A stretch of 64,000 bases of DNA, from assembly GCF_000497575.1 (NCBI RefSeq), contig NZ_APJI01000023.1, forward strand, positions 1 through 64,000, read 5' to 3'. Shown piece by piece: positions 44,674 to 52,417 of this stretch. Source of the stretch: Afipia sp. OHSU_II-C1. GTDB taxonomy: Bacteria > Pseudomonadota > Alphaproteobacteria > Rhizobiales > Xanthobacteraceae. The notes beneath the pieces are model-generated. The model saw only the letters and a list, made by a program, of their open reading frames with translations, made no database searches and was not told the origin of the DNA. Every line of letters begins with the position of its first letter. Position 1 is the stretch's first letter. The position numbers and the translations under genes were made by a program.

Positions 44674-44955
44674 ATGAAACGATTTTACACCTCAAGCCTC
44701 GCTATTGCAGCAATACTGGCTGCCACCGGCGCGCGTGCCGCCGAGCTTGAGATTCCGCCCCCGGGCAAGCCGAAGGAACTGTCGGTCTACGTCAACCAGC
44801 CGCACTGCACGCGCTGGACCGACGAGTGCGTGAGTTGCACGCGCGGCGCCGACGGCAAGGGACCGGCCTGCTCCAATATCGGTTTTGCCTGTCAGCCCAA
44901 GGCCATCCGCTGTATCGGCGCTGACATTCCGCAGAGCGAGCCGGACAAGAAGTAG
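44674..44955 (+). CDS. Secreted Cys-rich small protein
   Basis: 93 residues. Signal peptide 1-22 (MKRFYTSSLAIAAILAATGA, RA), then a short soluble domain with six cysteines (HCTRWTDECVSCTRGADGKG, ACSNIGFACQPKAIRCIG), the spacing of disulphide-bonded periplasmic proteins. No known family. Similar short Cys-rich proteins occur in Bradyrhizobium. No clear partner. Confidence 0.75.
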   Translation: MKRFYTSSLAIAAILAATGARAAELEIPPPGKPKELSVYVNQPHCTRWTDECVSCTRGADGKGPACSNIGFACQPKAIRCIGADIPQSEPDKK

Positions 44956-45114
44956 CGGTTTCCAGCCGGAAACCAGGGCACACGCACAACACTGCGCTTT
45001 GCGAATTATTCCAGATCGCCCCACGAAATCGTCATTGAGTCGGGCCTGCTCCATCTTTCACTTGGCCGGATGGCGCGATAACTAAAGTGTGTGGAATTAA
45101 ACAGGGGGACTTCC

Positions 45115-45513
45115 ATGGACTTCAGATTTCTCGAACCGTACCGACCGCAACTGCTCAGCGTGCTGCGCATCATCATCGGCCTTATGCTGTTTCAGTATGG
45201 CGTCGCAAAGATTCTCAAGTTTCCACCGGACTCGCCATTCGCCAAGGTCGAACTCTTCTCATTATACGGCGCTGCAGGATCGCTCGAACTGATTCTTGGC
45301 GGTTTGCTGATCATCGGGTTGTTTAGCCGGCTGGTAGCTTTCATTCTCGCAGGCGAGATGGCCTTCGCATATTTCATCGGTCACTTTCCGAAGAATTTCT
45401 ATCCTGTGATCAACGGCGGCACCGCGGCTATCACGCTCTGCTTCGTCTGTCTCTATCTGGCGAGCGCCGGTGCAGGCCCATGGAGCGTCGACGCCTCACG
45501 CGGCAAGGCCTGA
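45115..45513 (+). CDS. DoxX-family membrane protein
   Basis: 132 residues from ATG 45115, with GGGGGA 7-12 bases upstream. Four TM helices: LLSVLRIIIGLMLFQYGVAK (DoxX start motif R-I..G..F...G..K), SLELILGGLLIIGLFSRLVA, FILAGEMAFAYFIGHF and AAITLCFVCLYLAS. DoxX/SURF4-like proteins are membrane subunits or stress proteins, with physiological role unclear here. The convergent TSUP permease gene ends 29 bases after it. Confidence 0.88.
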   Translation: MDFRFLEPYRPQLLSVLRIIIGLMLFQYGVAKILKFPPDSPFAKVELFSLYGAAGSLELILGGLLIIGLFSRLVAFILAGEMAFAYFIGHFPKNFYPVINGGTAAITLCFVCLYLASAGAGPWSVDASRGKA

Positions 45514-45542
45514 TCGCCCAAGCCGTCAGGACATGGTTCCGG

Positions 45543-46301
45543 TCATGTCCTGAGAAAGAACACGACAGTCAAAACCGCGCCGATGGCCACCACCGCGGCG
45601 CGGATTATTTTTTCCGGAACGCGGCGCGCGACCACAACGCCGTAATATCCGCCGAACACCGATGCGCCGATCGTCACCAGCGCCTGCGGCCAGTGTACAA
45701 GACCACCGGCGATCAGCAGCGCCGCCGACATGATCTGTATCAGGAACGCGACAAGAAGCTTGGTCGCGTTCGCCTTGTGGAAATTTCCGCTTTCGAGAAT
45801 GGCCAGTGCCGCCAGCATCATGATGCCGGTGCCTGCGCCGAAAAATCCGCCATAGACCGCCACCACCATCATCAGCACATAGGCGGCAATTCGTGCGCCC
45901 GCATGCTGTCCGCGCGACCACGGCTCGACGAAGTTGCGGATCTGGCTGCTGAGGGCGAACAGCAAAGTGGCCAGCAACAGCAGCCACGGCACCAGCGGGC
46001 GGAAACCGCCATCGCCAATCCAGATCAGCAACAGCGCACCTGCGGCTCCGCCGATCAGTCCGATGATCGCGAATGGAATCATCTCGCGGAAATGGCTGCG
46101 GACTTCGGAGCGATAGGCCGCGACGCTGGACAGATTGCTGGGCGTCAGGGCCACCGCGCTGGTGGCGTTGGCATCGAGCGTCGGCAATCCGCAGGCCACG
46201 AGGGCGGCAAATGTAACGAACGTGCCGCCACCGGCGACAGCATTGATGGTGCCGGCGGCGAAACCAGCCAGCGCCAGCACAATGATCTGGAATAAAGTCA
46301 C
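45543..46301 (-). CDS. TSUP-family permease (TauE/SafE)
   Basis: 252 residues from GTG 46301 with GGGAC upstream. Eight TM helices with the two repeat motifs AGFAAGTINAVAGGGTFVTF and YGGFFGAGTGIMMLAALAIL (FFGAGTG). The family exports or imports sulphite, sulphoacetate or related organosulphur anions. No transported ligand can be assigned. Confidence 0.9.
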   Translation of the reverse strand: MTLFQIIVLALAGFAAGTINAVAGGGTFVTFAALVACGLPTLDANATSAVALTPSNLSSVAAYRSEVRSHFREMIPFAIIGLIGGAAGALLLIWIGDGGFRPLVPWLLLLATLLFALSSQIRNFVEPWSRGQHAGARIAAYVLMMVVAVYGGFFGAGTGIMMLAALAILESGNFHKANATKLLVAFLIQIMSAALLIAGGLVHWPQALVTIGASVFGGYYGVVVARRVPEKIIRAAVVAIGAVLTVVFFLRT

Positions 46302-46393
46302 GTCAGTCCCATCACGCAATTGGGCAAGCGCCCGGCACGCGGCTTTTAGATGAAACCTTTGCCCGCGAGAATGCTGGGTCTCGTATGGCCTCT

Positions 46394-46423
46394 ATGTCGT
46401 CCCGGCCTTCGCCAGGACGACAT
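46394..46423. repeat. Diverged copy of the small palindromic repeat
   Basis: ATGTCGTCCCGG / CCAGGACGACAT (11 of 12 pair), loop CCTTCG. Related to the 17132 and 44633 copies by its CCTTCGCC core. Confidence 0.6.
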
Positions 46424-46446
46424 CGAAACTGAAGCCGCGAGCAGCG

Positions 46447-46935
46447 TCAGCCTTGCGGGACTTTCAGTTCGAGCGGAACGTCCGGCGCATTCTTGGAATT
46501 ATGCAGCACCAGCGAGGTCCGCACATTGCGCACATGGGGCGCGGCGGTGAGATGCGAGACGAAGTTCTGGAAGGTCGCCATGTCCGGCGCGACGCATTTG
46601 AGAATAAAGTCGATCTCGCCCGACAGCATCCAGCATTCGCGCACCAGCGGCTCATGGCGGACGAATTCCTCGAACGCGCGCAGATCCGCGTCGGCCTGGC
46701 TCGACAGGTGCACCGAGGCAAACACCGTGACGTCGAAGCCGAGGGACGGCGGGTCCAGCAGTCCGCGGTAGCCGCGGATATAGCCCTCCTCCTCCAGGGT
46801 GCGGACCCGGCGCAGGCAGGGCGGCGGCGAAATGCCGACCCGTTTGGCCAGTTCGACATTGGTGATTCGGCCATCAGCCTGAATCTCATTGAGTATTTTC
46901 AGGTCGATTTCGTCGAGGCTCTTTGACACGGACAC
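46447..46935 (-). CDS. Lrp/AsnC-family regulator
   Basis: 162 residues from GTG 46935 with AGGGGG upstream. HTH: LDEIDLKILNEIQADGRITN, VELAKRVGISPPPCLRRVRT (recognition helix with PPCLRR). RAM domain: GFDVTVFASVHLSSQADADL, SGEIDFILKCVAPDMATFQ, NVRTSLVLHNSKNAPDVPLE. Senses amino acids as octamers. Divergent from trxB with a direct repeat in between. Confidence 0.93.
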   Translation of the reverse strand: MSVSKSLDEIDLKILNEIQADGRITNVELAKRVGISPPPCLRRVRTLEEEGYIRGYRGLLDPPSLGFDVTVFASVHLSSQADADLRAFEEFVRHEPLVRECWMLSGEIDFILKCVAPDMATFQNFVSHLTAAPHVRNVRTSLVLHNSKNAPDVPLELKVPQG

Positions 46936-47199
46936 CTAACCCCCTGGGGACCGGATATTTCCGGCCCTTTTCCAGACCTGTTCTAGCCAGCAGCACGGCT
47001 TCGCGCAATTTTATTTCGCGCAATATGCTATCTCATGGCTAGCTGGGGAAAATTTCATGATAGGGGTTGCATATCTTGCATAGCTCGTAGGATGGCCTAC
47101 ATTCGGAACATGCACTTTTAACAGCGCAGCGATGCCTTTGCGGGCATTTCCCGCCTCTTCGCTGGTCAATCCATGCAACAAGCTCCTAAGGGTCAGGTT

Positions 47200-48165
47200 A
47201 TGGCCGCTCCCATTCATGCCAAGGTTGTCATCATCGGTTCGGGACCGGCGGGTTATACTGCCGCGATTTACGCCGCACGCGCCATGCTCGAGCCCGTGCT
47301 GATCCAGGGCATTCAGCCCGGCGGCCAGCTCACCATCACCACCGACGTCGAGAACTATCCGGGATTTGCCGACGTCATCCAGGGCCCCTGGCTGATGGAG
47401 CAGATGGAGAAGCAGGCGGCACATGTCGGCACCAAGATCGTCACCGACCATGTCAACAAGCTCGAACTGGGCCAGCGTCCGTTCCGCATCTCCACCGACA
47501 GCGGCGACGTCTATCTGGCTGATACGGTGATCCTCGCCACCGGCGCGCAAGCGCGCTGGCTCGGACTGCCTTTCGAGGAGAAGTTCAAGGGCTTCGGCGT
47601 CTCGGCCTGCGCCACCTGCGACGGCTTCTTCTACCGCAACAAGGAAGTGTTCGTGGTCGGCGGCGGCAACACCGCCGTCGAGGAAGCGCTGTTCCTGACC
47701 AACTTCGCCTCGCAGGTCACGCTGGTTCACCGCCGCAACAGCCTGCGCGCGGAGCGCATTTTGCAGGACCGCCTGTTCAAGCACCCGAAGATCAAGGTGA
47801 TCTGGGACAGCGAAGTCGCGGATATCCGCGGCCAGGACAATCCCTCCAAGGTGACCCACGTCGTGCTGAAAAACATCAAGAGCGGCGCGGTGACCGAACA
47901 CGCCGCCGACGGCGTCTTCGTCGCCATCGGCCATGCTCCGGCGACCGAGCTCGTCGCCGGCCAGCTCAAACTGAAGCCATCCGGCTATATCGAGATCGCA
48001 CCGCATTCCACCGCGACCTCGGTGCCCGGCGTCTTCGCCGCGGGCGACGTCGCGGATGAAACCTATCGCCAGGCCGTGACGGCTGCGGGCCTCGGCTGTA
48101 TGGCGGCGCTGGAAGCGGAACGCTTCCTGGCGCACAGCGCCACCGAACGCGCAGCGGCGGAGTGA
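47200..48165 (+). CDS. trxB: Thioredoxin-disulfide reductase
   Basis: 321 residues from ATG 47200, AAGGG upstream. FAD-binding GSGPAGYTAAIYAARA, redox centre CATC (Cys137/Cys140) in SACATCDGFFYR, NADPH site VVGGGNTAVEEALFLTNFA, and C-terminal GVFAAGDVADETYRQAVTAA. It reduces thioredoxin with NADPH in the cytoplasm. The downstream LysR gene starts 2 bases after its stop. Confidence 0.97.
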   Translation: MAAPIHAKVVIIGSGPAGYTAAIYAARAMLEPVLIQGIQPGGQLTITTDVENYPGFADVIQGPWLMEQMEKQAAHVGTKIVTDHVNKLELGQRPFRISTDSGDVYLADTVILATGAQARWLGLPFEEKFKGFGVSACATCDGFFYRNKEVFVVGGGNTAVEEALFLTNFASQVTLVHRRNSLRAERILQDRLFKHPKIKVIWDSEVADIRGQDNPSKVTHVVLKNIKSGAVTEHAADGVFVAIGHAPATELVAGQLKLKPSGYIEIAPHSTATSVPGVFAAGDVADETYRQAVTAAGLGCMAALEAERFLAHSATERAAAE

Positions 48166-48167
48166 CC

Positions 48168-49091
48168 ATGCCACGAACACGCGACGGATTAAGCGATATG
48201 GATTGGGACAAGCTCAAGGTCTTTCACGCGGCAGCGGAAGCGGGAAGCTTCACGCATGCGGGCGAACAGCTCGGGCTGTCGCAGTCGGCCGTGTCGCGCC
48301 AGGTCAGCGCGCTGGAGCAGGAACTGGCAGTCTCGCTGTTTCATCGCCATGCGCGCGGACTGATTCTCACCGAACAGGGCGACTTGCTGTTCCGCACTGC
48401 GCATGACGTGTTCATGCAGTTGCAGGCCGCGCGCGCGAAGCTCACCGACAGCCGCGAGCGGCCGAGCGGCGACCTCAAGGTGACCACCACACCGGGCGTC
48501 GGCATCAACTGGCTGATCCCGCGGCTCGGCGAGTTCACCGCGCTCTATCCGGACATCCGCATTTCGCTGATCGTCACCGACGAGGAACTCGACCTGTCGA
48601 TGCGCGAGGCCGATGTGGCGATCCGCACCCGCAAGCCGACCCAGCCGGATCTCATTCAGCGCAAGCTGTTCTCGATGGGCTTCCATGCCTATTGCTCGCC
48701 GGAATACGTCAAGCGCCACGGCACCCCGCGCACGCTGGACGAACTGGACGCACACCGGATCATCGTCCTCAGCGACCAGAACGTGCCGCAGCACCTGCAA
48801 AACCGGAACTGGCTGATCGAGGCCAACACCAACGGGTCCGGGCCGCGCGAGCCGGTGTTCAAGGTCAACAACATCCTCGGGCTGGTGCGCGCCTGCCAGC
48901 AGGGCCTCGGAATCGCGGCGCTGCCGGACTATCTGGTCGAGGACAACAACCGCCTCGTGCAGCTGTTCAGCGAGGCCGACTCGATTCAATTGGATACGTA
49001 TTTTGTCTATCCCGAAGAATTGAAGTCCGTGGCGCGCGTGCAGGTTTTCCGTGATTTTATCGTGAGTAAGGCGCAGCGCTGGCCGTCCTGA
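48168..49091 (+). CDS. LysR-family transcriptional regulator
   Basis: 307 residues from ATG 48168; ATG 48198 (MDWDKLKVFHAAAEAGSFTH) is an alternative that matches the usual domain start. HTH: GSFTHAGEQLGLSQSAVSRQ, VSALEQELAVSLFHRHARGL. Effector domain: GDLKVTTTPGVGINWLIPRL, SLIVTDEELDLSMREADVAI. It is coupled closely to trxB, an arrangement I recall as conserved in the family. A perfect palindrome TCAAACGGACGTTTGA lies just after the stop (49098-49113). Effector and targets unknown. Confidence 0.92.
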   Translation: MPRTRDGLSDMDWDKLKVFHAAAEAGSFTHAGEQLGLSQSAVSRQVSALEQELAVSLFHRHARGLILTEQGDLLFRTAHDVFMQLQAARAKLTDSRERPSGDLKVTTTPGVGINWLIPRLGEFTALYPDIRISLIVTDEELDLSMREADVAIRTRKPTQPDLIQRKLFSMGFHAYCSPEYVKRHGTPRTLDELDAHRIIVLSDQNVPQHLQNRNWLIEANTNGSGPREPVFKVNNILGLVRACQQGLGIAALPDYLVEDNNRLVQLFSEADSIQLDTYFVYPEELKSVARVQVFRDFIVSKAQRWPS

Positions 49092-49296
49092 TGCTGTTCA
49101 AACGGACGTTTGAGCCCGCATCCTGAGCATGACTGACATACCGGGATCGGAGTTGTCCGCATGGGAAATCGCGGACCATACTCTCCCCACACTGAATGAG
49201 CGTTCTGCACACTGTCCCCCTCCTCCAGCGGAACGCGCGCTCAGTTATCCCTCTTGGAAGGTGATTGTGTCGGCCTCACGTGGCCAAAAACTAAAC

Positions 49297-49325
49297 AGGC
49301 CGGGCTTTTTAGCCCGGCCTTTTTT
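49297..49325 (+). terminator. Strong terminator after the trxB-lysR operon
   Basis: AGGCCGGGCT-TTTT-AGCCCGGCCT and five T. It may serve the LysR gene; 205 bases of non-coding sequence without a clear gene separate the two. Confidence 0.85.
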
Positions 49326-49381
49326 CATGCGCATGTTCCCTTGCTATCGCGCGTGACCCGAACAACTTCGAATGAAGCCTC

Positions 49382-51826
49382 TTATGATTGAAGCTTCATG
49401 CGCGCCAGCCGCAGCGCATTGCCGATCACGCTGACCGACGACAGCGCCATGGCCGCAGCGCCGATCATCGGCGACAGCAGAATCCCGAACACCGGATAAA
49501 GCACACCCGCCGCGACCGGAATGCCGGCTGCGTTGTACAGGAAGGCAAACGCCAGGTTCTGGCGGATATTGCGCATCGTCGCCCGCGACAGTTGCCGGGC
49601 TTCCACCAGCCCCATCAGATCGCCGCGCAGCAGCGTGATGCCCGCGCTTTCGATCGCCACATCGGTGCCGCTGCCCATGGCGATGCCGACATCGGCCGCG
49701 GCAAGCGCGGGAGCGTCGTTGATGCCGTCACCGGCCATCGCCACCACGCGGCCCTCGCGGCGCTGACGCGTTACCACATCGCCCTTGCGCTCGGGCAGAA
49801 CGTCAGCCTCCACGTCGCTGATGCCGAGCGCCTTCGCCACCGCCTGCGCCGTCGTCACATTGTCGCCGGTCAGCATGACAATGCGCAGACCGCTGGCGCG
49901 CAGTTGCTTGAGCGCCTCAGGCGCGCTCGGCTTGACCGGATCGGCAATGGCGATGACGCCCGCAGCGCGGCCATCGACAGCGACATAGATTGCGGTCGCA
50001 CCGCGCTCGCGCTGGTCGCGTGCGTCCTTCTCCAGTGCCTTCGTGTCGACGCTCGACTGCTGCATGATCACGGCATTGCCGATCACAATGCGGCGGCCAT
50101 CGACAGTACCGGTCGCGCCCTTGCCCACAGGCGAGTCGAAACCCTGCACATCGGAAAGCGCGAGACCTTCCTCCTTCGCGGCCTTCAGGATCGCGAAGGC
50201 CAGCGGATGCTCGCTAGCGCGCTCGACACTGGCGGCCAGCCGCAGCAGTTCGCCGCGCGTAATTCCATTCGCGGGAATCACCGCGACCACCTTCGGCTTG
50301 CCTTCGGTTAGCGTGCCGGTCTTGTCGATCACCAGGGTGTCGACCTTCTCCATCCGCTCCAGCGCCTCGGCGTCGCGGATGAGAATGCCGGACCGCGCGC
50401 CGCGGCCGACGCCGACCATAATCGACATCGGAGTCGCAAGACCAAGCGCGCAGGGACACGCGATGATGAGGACCGTCACCGCGGCAACCAGCGCATAGGT
50501 GAATCGGGGCTCGGGACCGAACACCGCCCATGCCGCGAACGCCGCGAACGCCGCCGCGATCACCACCGGCACGAACCAGCCTGCGACCTGATCGGCGAGC
50601 CGCTGGACCGGCGCACGCGAGCGCTGCGCCCGCGCCACCAGATCGACAATGCGCGCCAGCATGGTGTCGCGGCCGATCTTGTCGGCGCGGACCACAAGGC
50701 CGCCGCTCTGGTTGACGGTGCCGCCGATCACCTGCGCGCCGATCGCCTTTTTCACCGGCATCGACTCGCCGGTGACGAGGGACTCATCGACCAGCGACGA
50801 TCCCTCGGTGACGGTGCCGTCGACCGGGACTTTTTCGCCCGGCCGCACCCGGAGCAGATCACCCACCGCGATGGCGTCGATATCGATGTCCTCGTCGCCG
50901 GTCTGCGAGATGCGCCGCGCCGTCTTCGGCGCAAGTCCGAGCAATGCGCGGATCGCGCCTGACGTGCGCGCCCGGGCGCGCAGTTCGAGCACCTGACCCA
51001 GCAGAACGAGAACGGTGATGACGGCGGCCGCTTCGAAGTACACCGCAACCGCGCCGTGGTGATCGCGGAATGCGTCCGGAAACACCTGCGGCGCCAGCGT
51101 CGCGACCACGCTATAAATGTAAGCGACGCCTGTGCCCATCGCGATCAGCGTGAACATGTTGAGATTGCGAGTCCTGATCGACTGCCAGCCGCGCTCGAAG
51201 AACGGCCAGCCGGCCCACAGCACCACCGGCGTCGCCAGCGCGAACGACAGCCAGTTCGAGGTTTGCAGCGGCAGCAGGTGGATGCCGCCGAGATGCGCCG
51301 CCATGTCGATGACGAACACCGGCAGCGTCAGCGCGAGACCGATCCAGAAGCGGCGCGTCATGTCGATCAATTCGGGATCGGGCGCATCATCCAGCGAAAC
51401 GGTTTCGGGCTCGAGCGCCATGCCGCAGATCGGACAACTCCCCGGCCCGACCTGTCGCACATCGGGATGCATCGGACAGGTGTAGATGGTGCCTTCGGGC
51501 AGCTTCTCTTCAGGCTGTGACGATTTCGGCGCGAGATATTTTTCCGGGTCGGCTTCGAACCTGGTCCGGCAGCCCGCCGAGCAGAAGAAATGGTCCTGCC
51601 CCTTGTACGCAAGTCGATGCTTCGCGGTCGCCATGGTGACGGTCATACCGCAGACCGGATCGATCGCCTGACCCGCTTGATCTTCATCAACGTGGCCGTG
51701 GCCCGCCACATGGGAATGGTGGTGCGCGTGAGCGTGCTTGTCGTGGCTGTGACCGCCGGAACCTTGATTGCCATGTCCGCCGCAGCAACTGCCCTTGCCG
51801 TTGCTCTGATGATCCGATGACGCCAC
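49382..51826 (-). CDS. Copper-translocating P1B-type ATPase with His-rich, YHS and HMBD N-terminus
   Basis: 814 residues from GTG 51826. N-terminus: Cys/His-rich tail ([27 protein letters not shown]), a YHS domain ([33 protein letters not shown]) and a heavy-metal-binding domain ([28 protein letters not shown]). No ferredoxin-like HMA CxxC domain is present. ATPase core: eight TM helices, CPC in [20 protein letters not shown], phosphorylation motif [19 protein letters not shown]. The CPC and the SxxxMxxS helix with MGTG point to Cu(I) export. Opposite csoR across a shared operator. Function: copper export or delivery. Confidence 0.9.
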   Translation of the reverse strand: MASSDHQSNGKGSCCGGHGNQGSGGHSHDKHAHAHHHSHVAGHGHVDEDQAGQAIDPVCGMTVTMATAKHRLAYKGQDHFFCSAGCRTRFEADPEKYLAPKSSQPEEKLPEGTIYTCPMHPDVRQVGPGSCPICGMALEPETVSLDDAPDPELIDMTRRFWIGLALTLPVFVIDMAAHLGGIHLLPLQTSNWLSFALATPVVLWAGWPFFERGWQSIRTRNLNMFTLIAMGTGVAYIYSVVATLAPQVFPDAFRDHHGAVAVYFEAAAVITVLVLLGQVLELRARARTSGAIRALLGLAPKTARRISQTGDEDIDIDAIAVGDLLRVRPGEKVPVDGTVTEGSSLVDESLVTGESMPVKKAIGAQVIGGTVNQSGGLVVRADKIGRDTMLARIVDLVARAQRSRAPVQRLADQVAGWFVPVVIAAAFAAFAAWAVFGPEPRFTYALVAAVTVLIIACPCALGLATPMSIMVGVGRGARSGILIRDAEALERMEKVDTLVIDKTGTLTEGKPKVVAVIPANGITRGELLRLAASVERASEHPLAFAILKAAKEEGLALSDVQGFDSPVGKGATGTVDGRRIVIGNAVIMQQSSVDTKALEKDARDQRERGATAIYVAVDGRAAGVIAIADPVKPSAPEALKQLRASGLRIVMLTGDNVTTAQAVAKALGISDVEADVLPERKGDVVTRQRREGRVVAMAGDGINDAPALAAADVGIAMGSGTDVAIESAGITLLRGDLMGLVEARQLSRATMRNIRQNLAFAFLYNAAGIPVAAGVLYPVFGILLSPMIGAAAMALSSVSVIGNALRLARMKLQS

Positions 51827-51842
51827 GATTCCAATTCTCCAC

Positions 51843-51871
51843 TTGCAACATATACCCTATGGGGGTATATA
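51843..51871 (+). promoter_or_regulatory. csoR/copper ATPase promoter and CsoR operator
   Basis: TTGCAA (51843-51848) and TATATA (51866-51871) are 17 bases apart. The spacer contains ATATACCC-TATGG-GGGTATAT (51850-51870), an 8-base perfect inverted repeat with the TACCC..GGGTA core of CsoR sites. The -10 ends 7 bases before the csoR ATG and no Shine-Dalgarno is present. The divergent ATPase start lies at 51826, so one operator may serve both. Confidence 0.8.
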
Positions 51872-51878
51872 GTATGGC

Positions 51879-52154
51879 ATGCGCAAGGAAATCAAGTCAT
51901 CATGCCTGAAAAGGCTGAAACGGATCGAAGGCCAGGTTCGCGGTCTCGCGGGAATGGTCGAAGATGATCGCTATTGCATCGACATCGTCACGCAGATCGC
52001 AGCCGCCCGTGCAGCGCTGCGGCGGGTCGAGGAAGAGGTCCTGCGCGATCATGTCGCCCATTGCGTGGAGCATGCGATTACGTCTGGCGACAAGGCGGAC
52101 CAGCGGCGCAAGATCGCCGAACTGATGGATGTGGTGAGCCGCGCGGACCGCTGA
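51879..52154 (+). CDS. csoR: Copper-sensing repressor CsoR
   Basis: 91 residues. CsoR/RcnR family fold (KRLKRIEGQVRGLAGMVEDD). Metal ligands Cys33 (RYCIDIVTQ), His58 (RDHVAHC) and Cys62 are spaced as in Mycobacterium CsoR (Cys36-His61-Cys65), which indicates Cu(I) sensing rather than formaldehyde or nickel. It binds the operator between it and the ATPase gene, releasing it when Cu(I) is bound. Leaderless by sequence. Confidence 0.93.
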   Translation: MRKEIKSSCLKRLKRIEGQVRGLAGMVEDDRYCIDIVTQIAAARAALRRVEEEVLRDHVAHCVEHAITSGDKADQRRKIAELMDVVSRADR

Positions 52155-52417
52155 TCGGCGAGAGAAACATCTTCTCATCGTCACATGGTTTATTGCGCGT
52201 TAGTCCCCGGTTTCCTGCGGGATACTTCGACCGCATGCGAAAAGTGATTGCGGCACAGGGTTTCTCGCGATTGTTCGCTGTGCGTACACATCGTAACGAT
52301 AGCCGATAGCACCCCGCGCAACCACATCCGTCAAACCTGCGCCGGCGAGTTTACCTCTTCTTACGCAATTCCCCGTACCTGCCGACGCTTGCGTGTTCTC
52401 GCGTTCCAGGTTGTCCC

